Source: Allantophomopsis cytisporea (taxonomy: Eukaryota > Ascomycota > Leotiomycetes > Phacidiales > Phacidiaceae). From it: a DNA stretch of 64,000 nt. The notes beneath the pieces were generated by a model. That model worked only from the letters and a program-made list of their open reading frames with translations, did no database searches and was not told the origin of the DNA. Position 1 is the stretch's first letter. Each line of letters begins with the position of its first letter. A program made the position numbers and the translations under genes. Positions 22,781 through 33,634 of this stretch are shown here, in pieces. Where the stretch lies: the NCBI GenBank assembly GCA_024752435.1, contig CP103023.1:1116001-1180000 (forward strand), written 5' to 3'.

Positions 22781-24863
22781 TTATTGTCGGCGCTGTGCAA
22801 TGACAGAACGTGATCGATTCAGCCCACTGTTGTAGTTTGCACCACCAATACCCGGAACTGAGCCTTCTCGTACAGTCTTGCGTCTCTTCAATCCATCCAA
22901 ATCAGTCGCGTCTTGGCTAATAGGTCGATTCTCCTCATCGTCTTCACGAGATCGCTTGCTTCCAACGGAGCCATTGACAGACCCATTCATGATAGGTTGC
23001 TGTGAGGAGTAACCGTTCGACATTGTACTGACAAGCTCATTATGAGCAGCGTAGACATCGCCAGAGCTGCCGTTCGCAGTTCCACGTTCACTACTCATCA
23101 CACTGTAGAGATTGCTCGATGGTGGCTGTACTCGAGGTGGTGTATTGTAGTCTGTCTGTTGCCCATAGTAAGACTGGGGGGGTGCAGTGGTGCGAGGCGT
23201 CGCTCTGCCCGAACCAGCCTGATGGCCAGGAGATCCGTTCATTTCGGGAGAAAGGTGCGAGTGATCGCCCTGCAATTGGCCAACAGCTGGTGTAGCAGTG
23301 TAGTTGTAGGACCCGCGATTGGCGTCGTATGAAGGTCCGCTGTCATGTGTGTACTCGCCGTCGTGCTCATGCTCGGCCTCCTCCTCATCAGCTCCATGTG
23401 TTCCGTTACCTTGAGTATGGTGCATCAATCCATTGGAAACCTTGCTGTCCTGATCGCCGCTATCCCCAACTGGCCCACGAGATGGCGGACCCATTTCACT
23501 CTTGATAAAAGCACCTTGTTGATATCTGCCCATTCCTTGCGTACCGTTGTTGGATTGTTGATATTGCGGCTGCGTGGAGGGAGCATACATCTGTCGGGAG
23601 GCGTCATAAGGTTGAGTTACGCCCTGTTGCTGATACTGTTGCATGCCTTGAACTGACGTTCCAGGAGGAGTAGTGGCTGGAGTTGTTGGCATTGAGCGTG
23701 TGTTGCTTAATCCGGTATCAATAGAAAGCGGGTTTGTACCTTGAACATTCCCCATCCCTTGTCCACCCCATTGAAATGAACCATCAGAGTTTCCCATCCC
23801 ATTCATACCACTTGACGCGCTTGTGGGTGGAGTTGGAAAAGTATTTGCTCGGTCAAGCATCGGGCGACCATTGACGCCAGGAGTTGGTGCAAGTGAATGC
23901 GCTGGGCCTGGAAGTGGAGCCCCGATGCCATTTTGCATGGAATGGTGGTGATGTTGGTGAAGGGGAGGTAATGCCGGCTGATTAGTGCGCATTTGGCTCT
24001 GCTCTTGTTTACGTCTCTCTGCGGCAGCCATTACAGCGTTTGTTCGAGTCTGATTTGTTGGGTGATACAGAAGAGCGCCAATGTTATGTACGAATAACGG
24101 ATACAAGAGCTCAGTGATTTTCTCCTTGTTCGCGAAATCAAGTGCTCGCTCAAATGGAATCCTAACCAGAAGTCAGTCAAATGTGTCGAAGCTTTCCCTC
24201 TTCCCCTTTCTCTTGGCTCCACATGTCACTCACCAGACACCTTTGAGGTGCATTGGACCAATCTTGACAACATGTCTCATCTTCTCGCTCTTGAGGATGC
24301 CATCTCGGCGACCTCTTGTCATTCCTGCAACATTAAGGAGTTTTGTTCCATTGATCATATGGTTGTCTATTACCGTCAGTTATTTCTCACACGCATTTGT
24401 GTGAATGCAACCAACCTTCACGTCTAGCAACACAGATTGACTTGGCTTCAACTTGGAAACACAGACTACCTTCATCTTCCCAAAGTGTTGCAGTAACTCT
24501 CGGCTTCATACCATGTGGAGCAATTTGACCGGTCGTATCAAAACCTTGTTGAGGAGGGTATCCTTGACCTGGCATTCCCGGTTGACCAGCAGACATGGCT
24601 GGAAGAGAGGGGAGTCCATTTTGGCCACCCATTGGTCCAGAAACTTGATGGGCGCCTGAGTGCGGCGATGTCAATCCATTGGCATATCCAAATTGTCCAT
24701 ATGAGGCCTGTGCTGGAGAATATTGTCCTGGGCCTGGTTGCAACAATGGGGGTTGATGTTGCGCATAGTGTGGCATACCACCAGAAGTCACGGTCTGTGG
24801 GGTCGCAGGCTGACCTGCAGACATGTGTGAGGAATAATACATATCTGAGCCACCCTGGTTCAT
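22781..24863 (-). CDS. stuA: APSES developmental regulator StuA
   Basis: Transcription factor of the APSES (bHLH-like) class that controls conidiophore shape, dimorphism, secondary metabolism and virulence in ascomycetes. Exons are 24416-24863, 24234-24366 and 22781-24161, giving 653 aa from the chosen ATG. The start MNQGGSDMYYSSHMSAGQP resembles Aspergillus StuA starts. The APSES domain spans about residues 120-225: [79 protein letters not shown]. Both introns lie inside the domain (24367-24415 with donor GTTGGT; 24162-24233). The rest is Gln/Pro/Gly/Ser-rich, with a KRSREDDEENRP..LKRRKT nuclear-localisation region near the C-terminus. The frame stays open upstream of the ATG with similar composition to about 25228. 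The longest gene-free region of the window lies upstream. Confidence 0.95.
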
Positions 24864-25228
24864 ATTTGGGTAAGATTCTTGGCCGTAGGAGTAGGAAGGT
24901 CCTGATTGTGGAGTCTGTGTGTATGGAGATTGCAATGGTAACGAACTTGGTAAGCTCGTGTGGATTGGCTGCGTTGGAGAAGGGGTTTTTGGTCCAACTG
25001 GATTTCCGTTGGTAAAGGAGGAAGTGTGAGAAGTCCCGTTGTAAATAGTCGATCCACCTAAAGAGCCAACACGAGGAGATGAGGTACCGGAAGAGTAGGC
25101 CTGTTGCGGCTGAGGCAATGGCAGAGATGGTAATCTATCACTCGCATGCAATGGTCGCTGTGCTGCGTGGTGGTTATAAAATGGTACCTCAGTCAAGCCT
25201 CGAGTATGGACCTGCGAAATCGACGGGA
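24864..25228 (-). other. In-frame coding-like extension upstream of the stuA ATG
   Basis: The stuA frame continues upstream of MNQGG for 121 codons (GLTEVPFYNHHAAQRPLHAS .. SYSYGQESYPN) with the same Pro/Ser/Gln-rich composition but no ATG. A possible acceptor (TTTCGCAG) lies at its upstream end. A spliced upstream exon could therefore supply the start and lengthen StuA by more than 120 residues. Alternatively it is 5' leader. Confidence 0.5.
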
Positions 25229-25246
25229 GATCCAGTTTTTCGGTTT

Positions 25247-25254
25247 ACGCGTCC
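25247..25254. promoter_or_regulatory. Candidate StuA response element, ACGCGTCC
   Basis: Matches the published StuA/APSES consensus (A/T)CGCG(A/T)N(A/C) on both strands and lies just upstream of the stuA coding-like region. Autoregulation is inference. Confidence 0.35.
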
Positions 25255-25675
25255 TGAAAGGACGAGTTGCTAGCTCTTAAAATTCGACAATCAGTTCAAA
25301 GAATTGGAATTTCTTCTTGACAAGTTGCCCAGGAACGACTGTGACAGAACGAGAACTCGGAAGTGTCCTGGCGAGATGAGAGGGGGTTATCCCGAAATCT
25401 GGGAAGGTCAATGCTGCGATGTCGTTTATCGCTGTACCAGAAATGTCGAAGGAATCGAACAGATATGTTTCTCCGAATAATCGCTCGACTTTGTCTGGTA
25501 ATGCTATCACGAAGACACTCTCGCGCGCTCTTGTCGGTTTTTCGATCTACACAAAGATGCACATATGCTTTTGGTTGCTCTAATGTTGACTCCGATGCGA
25601 ATGCCGTAAACTTTTCGTTTTAAATTTTCCAGAACAGAATTGCAAGAAATCGCGGTTATTCGTTAAAAGTCGTTG

Positions 25676-25790
25676 AAGCCTTTCTCTTTTTTTCTTCCTC
25701 TTCTTCTTCTTCTCTCTCTTCTTCTTCTTCTCTCTCTTCTTCTTCTTTTTTCTCTCTCTTTTCCTCCTTTCCTTTCCGTAGTAGTTTCAA
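25676..25790. repeat. Pyrimidine tract (CTT/CT)n
   Basis: More than 100 bp of almost pure C and T on the plus strand, so purine-rich on the stuA transcript strand. Confidence 0.85.
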
Positions 25791-26532
25791 AGAGACTTGT
25801 CGGAGTAAATGTGGTGATGGTATGTTGGTCGGCTCACACCTATTATGCAGGTACAACTATATTAGTCGACTGCAGAAGAAGTGACGAGGAGAACGGCACA
25901 GAACGAAAAGCTTGGACATTGAGTGCTTGATGAATTAGAGGAAGTAGAAAACAATCATACCAGTAGTTCTGCGCCTCTGAATGAAAATAAAGAGGCAGGT
26001 TTGGTGGAGAAGTAGATGAACGCAATGCGAATGAGAGTGTGAAGAGGTGCTGATTGTATAAATTTTTAAATTTTTAGGAGGAGGAGGTGGTGGTGGTGGT
26101 GGTGATGGAAGTGGAGGCGGAGGTGGAAAGATATTGAAGAGGAGGTTGGTGCTCGGGCTGGGTACGGTTCAGGTATGTTATGTATGTATGTATGATATGG
26201 AAATCGGTGGATGGTGAAATGAGTTAAGTGTGAGTTGACGGGGTGCGGAACGGTATCGCTCTTAGACCCAAGCTCTGTTTTTCGCGTCAGCGCCAGTGCC
26301 AATGCCAATCCAGCACCCCGGTCGCGCTAGGTAGGGATACCTTGACAGTGAGCAATTGGAGCTGAGAGAAGAAAGCAAGAGAGAAAGAGAGAGGGAGAGA
26401 GCAGGGTGAGGGGAGGTGAGGTGCGAGGAGGGTAGTAGTCAGTGGAGAGGAAGTGGGGAGTGGATTGAGATGGGACGAGATGATTTGAATTGGACTGGAT
26501 TCAATAAGTGAGTGTATGAATTAATATATGAG

Positions 26533-26617
26533 TGAATGAATGAATGAATGAATGAATCATTGATGAGTTGACAGATCGATTAATTGATTGATTGCTTGAT
26601 TGATTGATTCATTCATT
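26533..26617. repeat. TGAA / TGAT tetranucleotide arrays with 13-bp inverted arms
   Basis: A (TGAA)n run is followed by a (TTGA)n run. AATGAATGAATCA (26547-26559) is the exact reverse complement of TGATTCATTCATT (26605-26617), so the region can fold as a hairpin. Confidence 0.8.
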
Positions 26618-28089
26618 AAATTTACAGAGGATTGACTAGGTGAGGGTGAGGATTGAGTTGACTTGGAGATTGAGGAGGATTGAGTAGGAAGGACAAGGGT
26701 TGAAGATGGAAGAAGAGGTGGGGAGGGGATGGAGGACGTCAGGTAATACTCTCTGGATGGCAGAACAGAGAGAAGTAGTAGTAAGTATGAGTTTGAAAAC
26801 GTGAGATCAGAGACAGAGAGAAGGATGAGGGGCGAGATTTGTTGCGAGAGAGTAGTTTGAGAGTCAGGTAGATAGATTCGAGTTGCAGTATCAATTCATT
26901 CATTCATTCATTCTCGTGCGATCTTGGCCACTCCAACACACCCCTCCTCCTCTGGCATTTTCCATTCTATCTTCTTTTCTAATCCCCCTTTCCCTTTTTC
27001 TTTTTCTTTTTCTTTTTCTTTTTGTCTCGTCATCTGCTCAGGCGAGCGTGAGTGAGGAGGTTTGAAAAAAGCATCGGATTCGAGAAGCACCTTCTAGGTT
27101 TTGCGCACTCCACTGCTCTTCTTGCTCGCTCGCTCGTTCGCTCTCTGACTAGACTTAGCTCAAAGCGTGTTGTCAGGCAATTTGTTATAACCCAGTGAAT
27201 TGATAGTTCAAGGCTTTTCTCGGTATTCTACCTACAGGCCTACTTACAAGGACATTTCCGACCTGGTAAACGAGCGGAAGAAAGTGAATAGGGTGAACAG
27301 GACAGCGAGGCCCTGCAGCATTGCACAACTCTCTTTTGTTTTGGCTGTATTTTTATCAACAGCAACTTTACTCATGGATTAGACGATGGTGGTAAGTACC
27401 CAGATGGCCTATTCTTTCCTGCAGAGAATTTCAATGCCAAATATAGTCAAGAGTGTGAGAGGCAAGGGAAGGGAAGATATTGGTTGGTAGTCGTATTACA
27501 GTACAAGTACATGTGTAGTCAGTAGGTCGCAGAGGCTAGTTGTTGTGCTGATCAAAAAAGTATATAGCGTCAGCGCACAATAGTAAATAATATAATAGGT
27601 AGAGATAGGAATCGAAATAGGAATAGGAATAGGAATAGATAAGAATTAAAATTGAATAATTTCAACCAAACAAATAATTCGATAATGACTTCGTAATAAG
27701 CTGCTATTCATGCCGGGATATCAATGTTGCCGTATGCCGCAGACGTTCCCTGCCTGTGACCCCATTATCAACCCCATTATCAAACCAAGCTTCCTTGCGA
27801 TGTCTTTCCCGGAAAAGACATACAAAGTACTATTATGATACTTCCTTCATACCGTACGGAGTACCTTTTTTCTGTATGGATGGTTGTATGGAGTAACGAC
27901 GTAACTATTTACCATGTGTTTATTGCGTAGAGGGTGTGTTGGACGAGAAATAAAAATGTGTGAGAGGTAGAGAGAGAAAGCACGTACTATGAATTGTCTA
28001 TGAATTGCCGGGTAGAGTCCGTACACGCTCGTACTTTTTCTCGGTCTTTCGATATTATTCGTCGTCCTTCAATCATCACACCCTCTGCG

Positions 28090-28115
28090 TAGAGTAGAGT
28101 AGAGTAGAGTAGAGT
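28090..28115. repeat. (AGAGT)5 microsatellite
   Basis: Five tandem AGAGT pentamers. Confidence 0.9.
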
Positions 28116-31100
28116 CTGGCTATTTCCCGAAGTTTTGGTAGAGAGCAAATGAATTCAAGGTAAAGCCAGTCAGACAGTCAGTCGATTCTATCGTCCCCAC
28201 CCCACCTAATACTACGCAGGGGGTGTCCGGAGTCAATGGTCTAGTGCTCTACTGCAGTCCCTAGTGCCGCGTACCTAGGATAGAGCACCACAATACGATA
28301 CCAACCCACCACCAACAACACCCTCACTCACGCACAAACACCCACTGACACGCATACGTTACCATACTTGCTCTGCTCTGCTCTGCTCTCTGATCTTGTC
28401 TTGTCTTTTGTCATGTCTCGTTTCGTCTCTGCTCAAGACCTATATCGTATTGTTTTCTTGTATATCAATCAGACAAAAGATCTCGTGATCGTGATTTTGG
28501 AAAATGAATTAAACTCATCGTATTGCTCTGCTTTGCAGGATAAATACTGCTTCTTTCGTAGGTTTGTAATCAATTATAACTGTCGAAACACCCACACCAT
28601 GGGGCACACAGCCTTGTAAACAATAGTTGGACACTACTTGCTTCATGAACACATCAGGCATCTTGAGTAGGTGTACACTCATTCATACCTCACTCCAATA
28701 CGGAGAGTATGATACGGGGGCAAACAACTCTCGAGCTCTCCATCACTCACACTCATACACTTACACAGACACTTGACTTGCTACTCCTGCCACGACTATG
28801 TCAATGCCACTCGCTGCCACCAGCTTCAGGTTGCACTCTGACCTAACCATAGTAGTATTCAGTGGGGAAATTGTAAGGAAAACAGAAGAGTCCTTGTCAT
28901 CCAAGTGGGGCCATGAAGAGCACCGGCTAGAGCTTCTCCAATGATTTGCCGGCGTACTTGGACAATCCTCTACCCTACCCGCTACTTGTCCGCGGAGTCA
29001 GGAAGAAGCGTTACAGCCTGTAATAATCTGCAGGACAAGCAACAAGAATAGTGGCAGCAGGGACCGTATTCCAGGTATGCTAGGGTATTGAGAGAGCCAG
29101 GATTAGGATAGGATTAGGATCACGACCAGGTGCACGCCAACACAGAAGTCCAGCAGGAGCCAGCACAGTACCAAAGCCCGCGGATCAGAGCCAAATCCAG
29201 CCTCTCGCCGGGGATTGTTGGCTAACAATTCGTTATCGCGTGGGATGTACCCGCGTAAAAATGCAAGTATTCCGTGGCTTGTTAGTCGGTCAATCGGCCA
29301 GTGACTCAAAGCGAAGGGCAAATGAACATATTCTATGGATAATCTCAACAATCACCCGGCTCAACGTCAATCAAGCAAGCAGTCAAGTCAGATGTAGCAA
29401 TCAATCAATCACGGACTCGCCTATATTGGAAAGCAATAATAATAATAATAAACAGTGGCCGAACAAGAGACCGGAGTGATACGAAGCCCACCGTGAACAG
29501 TGGATACTATGGCTAGCTAGCTATATCGGCAAGGTGAACAACATCCGTGACTTGGGAAACCTGGTTGAAAAGTTCCAAGAATCTGGCCAGCTGTGCAATC
29601 TTGCGAATACCAACTGTTGGTTATTTCGTATGTAATTACTCTCATTTTTGATATGGGCAATGTCGATGTAAATCTTGGATAGGATTCCGTTTGTAGTCTG
29701 TTGATCCGACTGCTACTTATCAAACAAACCTCCTCCTCCTCCTCCTCCTCATGGCTGACTTGGCGTATCTAGAGTATCTTCCTCTTTCGAGGATCTCCGT
29801 CTGGTCATCTTCAACTCCACCAAAATCCAACGAGGCGTTCTGCCGTGTGAGGCTACCAGTTCCACTCTCTCTGTGGTGCCATGTAGTACTCCGCCATTCT
29901 GCAAATTAAACTCAGATAATGCGATACAAGACAGCATTGCAGCAGTAAAGGACATTTGAACGGAACGATGCTCAGTATGAGTGGATCTACGTGGTACATA
30001 CTCAACAGTTTTTTTGTACGAGTAAGTTGCAGCACTTTTTCTACTCCGTATTGAATACAAAGTTCCATATATCTCATGTCTTGCGCGATGAGTCTGTATT
30101 ATCGAGCCATGCACAATTCCCGAACAAGTGTGGCGGACGCTCTGTTTGGAGAGTGGTCAGTGGTTCGAAGGCGGATATGCAAAGCCAAAGCTGCAAGACG
30201 ATCCCGCCAATGCATAGCAGAACGATGCAGCATTGCAGCACTGCAGCGATCAAGCTTGAAGGCTAATTGAGGCTTGATGGATGTTGGCACGGATGGTCAC
30301 CCGCAGTGCAGCAAGAGTAGATCAGATCAGATCACGACCCCAGCGCGGGTTTTGGCGACAGTAATGCTCCGCTCGCAATAATGTTGTGTATGTATGTGTG
30401 TGTAGGCTATTTCAATTGGTATGTTAACGACAACTCAAGATACAGAGGTATTTGTAGTTTTGCGAATTCATCAACAGGAACATTGTGGCAAGGTTGAAAA
30501 TCTCTAATCTCTAGCTACACGCTTCACTCCGTAAGATACCTTAGTAAAAGTATCATAGCGAGCGAGATGTTACACGTGTATATGGGTACTTCGGTGCTGT
30601 ATTTTCCCGAATATCGAGACGCAGGCTGCGGAGGAAAATAGCACTCAAGAGGAGAACTCTTACACTCTGTACTGCATGAAATACGCGCGGAATAGTATGT
30701 GATTCGTGACTGATTTCTGATGGATTTGTTTTGACGGAAAGGTAGCATGATTAAGCGCCTATGAGTGCGACACTTTCGGCTCCATGAAGGTGCTGATCAT
30801 GTTGATGCTTCATACCTTACTCTGTATGCACGTCTATATGTATGAATGGTCCGCAGATCAAGGTGAGTGAGTTCATTGTGAAATCTGTACGAAATCGTCC
30901 GTAGTGCAGTGCGTGGTGCGTGTGTCTGCGTGTCTGGAGACATGCAGTTCGCACAAGAGCAACGAATGAGGTGCGGTACGGTACGGTAGTCTCTCCATAC
31001 ACCACCAGTAGAGCCTTTGATTTCAAGCCTCACCCGCAACGGAGGTCATAACGGAAAGTTATGATGCGTAGGAGCACGGTATGCCACACGCGGATCCATT

Positions 31101-31290
31101 GTTGAGAATTGTCTGAATTCAGCTGCACATAAAGCTTCCGGAACACGCATGGAAGCAATGGAAAAGAACTTGGCGATGCAGATTCCTTAACCACAACGAC
31201 GTTTTTCTGGAGCATTGTAGGATACTGAATTACGGCAAATGGTGTGAAAAGGGGGAAGGGAAGGGTGGTTTTCTTCCTTTTTCCTTTTTT

Positions 31291-31371
31291 GTTTTTGTTT
31301 TTGTTTTTGTTTTTGTTTTTGTTTTTGTTTTTGTTTTTGTTTTTGTTTTGTTTTGTTTGGTTTGGTTTGGT
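31291..31371. repeat. (GTTTTT)n hexamer array grading into GTTTT and GT(T)GG
   Basis: About nine GTTTTT units followed by GTTTT and GGTTT variants, all on one strand. Confidence 0.9.
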
Positions 31372-32210
31372 TAATGTTTATGTTTTTAGTTTCTAGTGCC
31401 TATTCCCGCCTATTTCGCATATACATAGAATACCCAATTTCTCTTATTTTAATTCTTTTTGTGCCTTTTTCCCGTCCCATCACCAGTGCCAGCAGCGTCG
31501 ATTTTCAGATTGCTGAGCCGTTTCTGCCGCTGGTGTGGAGAGGTGCAAAGTCACAAGCGTTAGTCGTTGGCCGGTCTTTTGGTAGCGGTGAAGTGGAGAG
31601 AGGTAGGTGTGTTCAGAATGGACAACATGAAGAAGAGAAAGAGAGTTTCCGCCTCTCTCGGGCTTCGTCCATCTGCCGTTCAACTACAACGCACACACCA
31701 CAACATCTCTCGAGGATTCGCCTTGGCAAATTGCTACATCCATCAGCTCGATGTAGCTTCATACTTGCATCAAGGTCTGCCCAAACTGACTTGATACTTT
31801 AAATCATCAACACTAAGTGCAGATTTACCCCATACGAATGTGAGCGAAATAAGAACATCATCTCCCTCTGGGTCCAAGATCTAAGAGAGGTGTTGACATA
31901 GCTACCTAGGTACTGCACCAAAGTCCAAGGCTGGAGCAACGATATTCATGGGTATTGAACGCAATTTCATACAACTACGTAGGTAGATATGAAAACACCA
32001 CGTGAAGCCACTCATGCCGCCGAAAACATTCGTATGACTAGGTATGCTTCAGACAATTGGTTCGGCCTAGAGAAGAGTACGCAGTAGAATAGAGTAACTT
32101 CATTACAGATGCTTCAATAATAACCTCAGGTCACAGGTATCCTACACCGTACAATATATTAAATCTATGAACAAAGAAGTGGTTTCACCAGATTCGTATC
32201 CCACGCACGG

Positions 32211-32243
32211 TGAATCGCCTATGAATCGCCTATGAATCGCCTA
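32211..32243. repeat. Three exact 11-bp tandem repeats
   Basis: TGAATCGCCTA occurs three times head to tail without a mismatch. Confidence 0.9.
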
Positions 32244-32661
32244 TGTATCCGTTCTCTCAAGACTTACCAGTGCAAATGAATACACGCATGAAGTCTATGC
32301 ATAGTACCTACAGCATTCCTTAGAAGATGCACACGGTTATGACTTGATTTTCACAAGATCACGAGACACCACGACTCGTGTTGAGACGACTACAATCATG
32401 CAGTAAGCTTCCCTCTAGATAAAGACCTTATTTCTTGATGTTGACAGTTGAGGTACGACACATACAGAGTTGAGACATTTCGGATTTGAAATTGTCCATG
32501 ATACGTAATGACATTTCATGTCTTGATTGGGAATTTATGGCCGAGGCCTTTCATATCGAATCCATACATGTTTTGCGTTGCAAGTAAAAAGGCAATAGCC
32601 GATGGAGCGGAGCACCATTCAAGGGACCGTTCCGCTTTCATTTCAACCGACCTATGTATTC

Positions 32662-33634
32662 ATGGCTGCTCCAATAGGTGAGGTACAAGTACATGAATCT
32701 GAATAGCATCTGACTGAGCACTCCAAGTACTTTTGACGGATGACCAGGGACTGGCCCCTCTCTCCCTAGGGTAAGCGATACAGCATTCAAATCCATCGCC
32801 AACTATCCATAATCTTGCAGCTTCTTCATTCGAGCCAGGCCATCCGATCGAAGCGGCGACTATTTACTCTATCCCAGACCAAGCTGAAGATCCGATACTA
32901 CCAAGAGATCCTACCGGCGCCTACTTCATCCACCCTGTATGTATGTATGTACATACATTGTGTCCGTATGGGTATGTACTCCAAGTATCTACATATCTTG
33001 TGTCTACAAATTACCTTGGCTCTGTATGGTGATTACTACTACATCACATAGACTTTCTAAAAGTACTCTCCACTCGTACCCACTCAGACTGATCACCTGC
33101 GCCGTGCAGCTGGCGAAAGGGAGATCTACATTGTGCTGGAGATGATTGACAGCTGGGATTATAGCAGTAGTAGCAGTATGGAATATTTGCAAAATTACGG
33201 CAGTCTGGGCGGACGATATTTACATATGACAGCAGCGTGTCAGCGAAGCGATTCATCCATCTGCCAAACCTCCTCTTCCCAGATTCGTCTCCAGGCTATG
33301 GCTCTGGCTCCTCCTCCTCCTCCTCCTCGACGCGCTCAGATCACAGCACCGGTGCAGCACCCCCAGGTGGCCCAGGTACACCGGGCTCGAGCTCAGATTT
33401 GCAGTACATGGTTCAGAAGGTTCTGCAGGAGCAAGCGCAGCGCTTGGTCCTAGTTACGGCAGCACTCATGCAGGGTACCGATACGTGTCGCTCCTTCATG
33501 CGCTTCCACGGCGCAGCCTCGTCTGTGTTCTCTCCGTGACCTGACCACTGGCCAAGTGTTGTGCGAGTGATCGGTATGTTGATATCATGGAGCAGACGTC
33601 GGAGACGCTGACAAACATCCGGCAACTTCGATAG
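32662..33634 (+). CDS. Possible small spliced gene, unknown product
   Basis: Tentative model inside the stuA desert. Exons 32662-32677, 32821-32936, 33088-33175 and 33283 onward join in phase. The product would start MAAPIASSFEPGHPIEAAT, pass through DPTGAYFIHPTDHLRRAAGE and EIYIVLEMIDSWDY, then a Ser-rich stretch (GSGSSSSSSSTRSD) and a helical piece DLQYMVQKVLQEQAQRL. Donors GTGAGG, GTATGT and GTATGG are good; acceptors are GCAG, TCAG and CCAG. Codon choice in exons 2-4 resembles the genes in this window. The 3' end is unresolved: a donor at 33447 or 33453 joined to 33557 gives an ending DIMEQTSETLTNIRQLR with stop at 33632-33634; read-through would stop at 33537-33539. I do not recognise the family. 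It may be a chance assembly of open segments or a relic. Confidence 0.33.

Larger units (their letters stand above)
25255..32661. other. Gene-poor region upstream of stuA, left part
   Basis: About 7.4 kb with no gene I can support. It is crowded with simple sequence: pyrimidine tract 25676-25790, GGT/GGA tract 26079-26130, TGAA/TGAT arrays 26533-26617, CTTTTT repeat 26996-27022, AGAGT repeat 28090-28115 and GTTTTT repeat 31291-31371. Long leaders and distant control elements are known for stuA orthologues, so part of this may be 5' UTR, leader introns or regulatory DNA. Open frames of 60-150 codons occur but are near what chance gives at this length. Confidence 0.55.

Noticed and set aside
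25277..25546. 89-codon Met-less minus-strand frame just upstream of stuA (..ALPDKVERLFGETYLFDSFD..)
   Set aside because: It looks coding-like but has no ATG, stops on both sides and no good donor leading into stuA. Open length is within chance for this region.
27200..27382. 60-codon plus-strand frame ending in a hydrophobic tail
   Set aside because: No ATG at the start and no homologue recalled. Too short to support.
31353..31802. 149-codon plus-strand frame after the GTTTTT array
   Set aside because: It starts inside T-rich repeat sequence, overlaps another open frame (31567-31794) and shows no motif.
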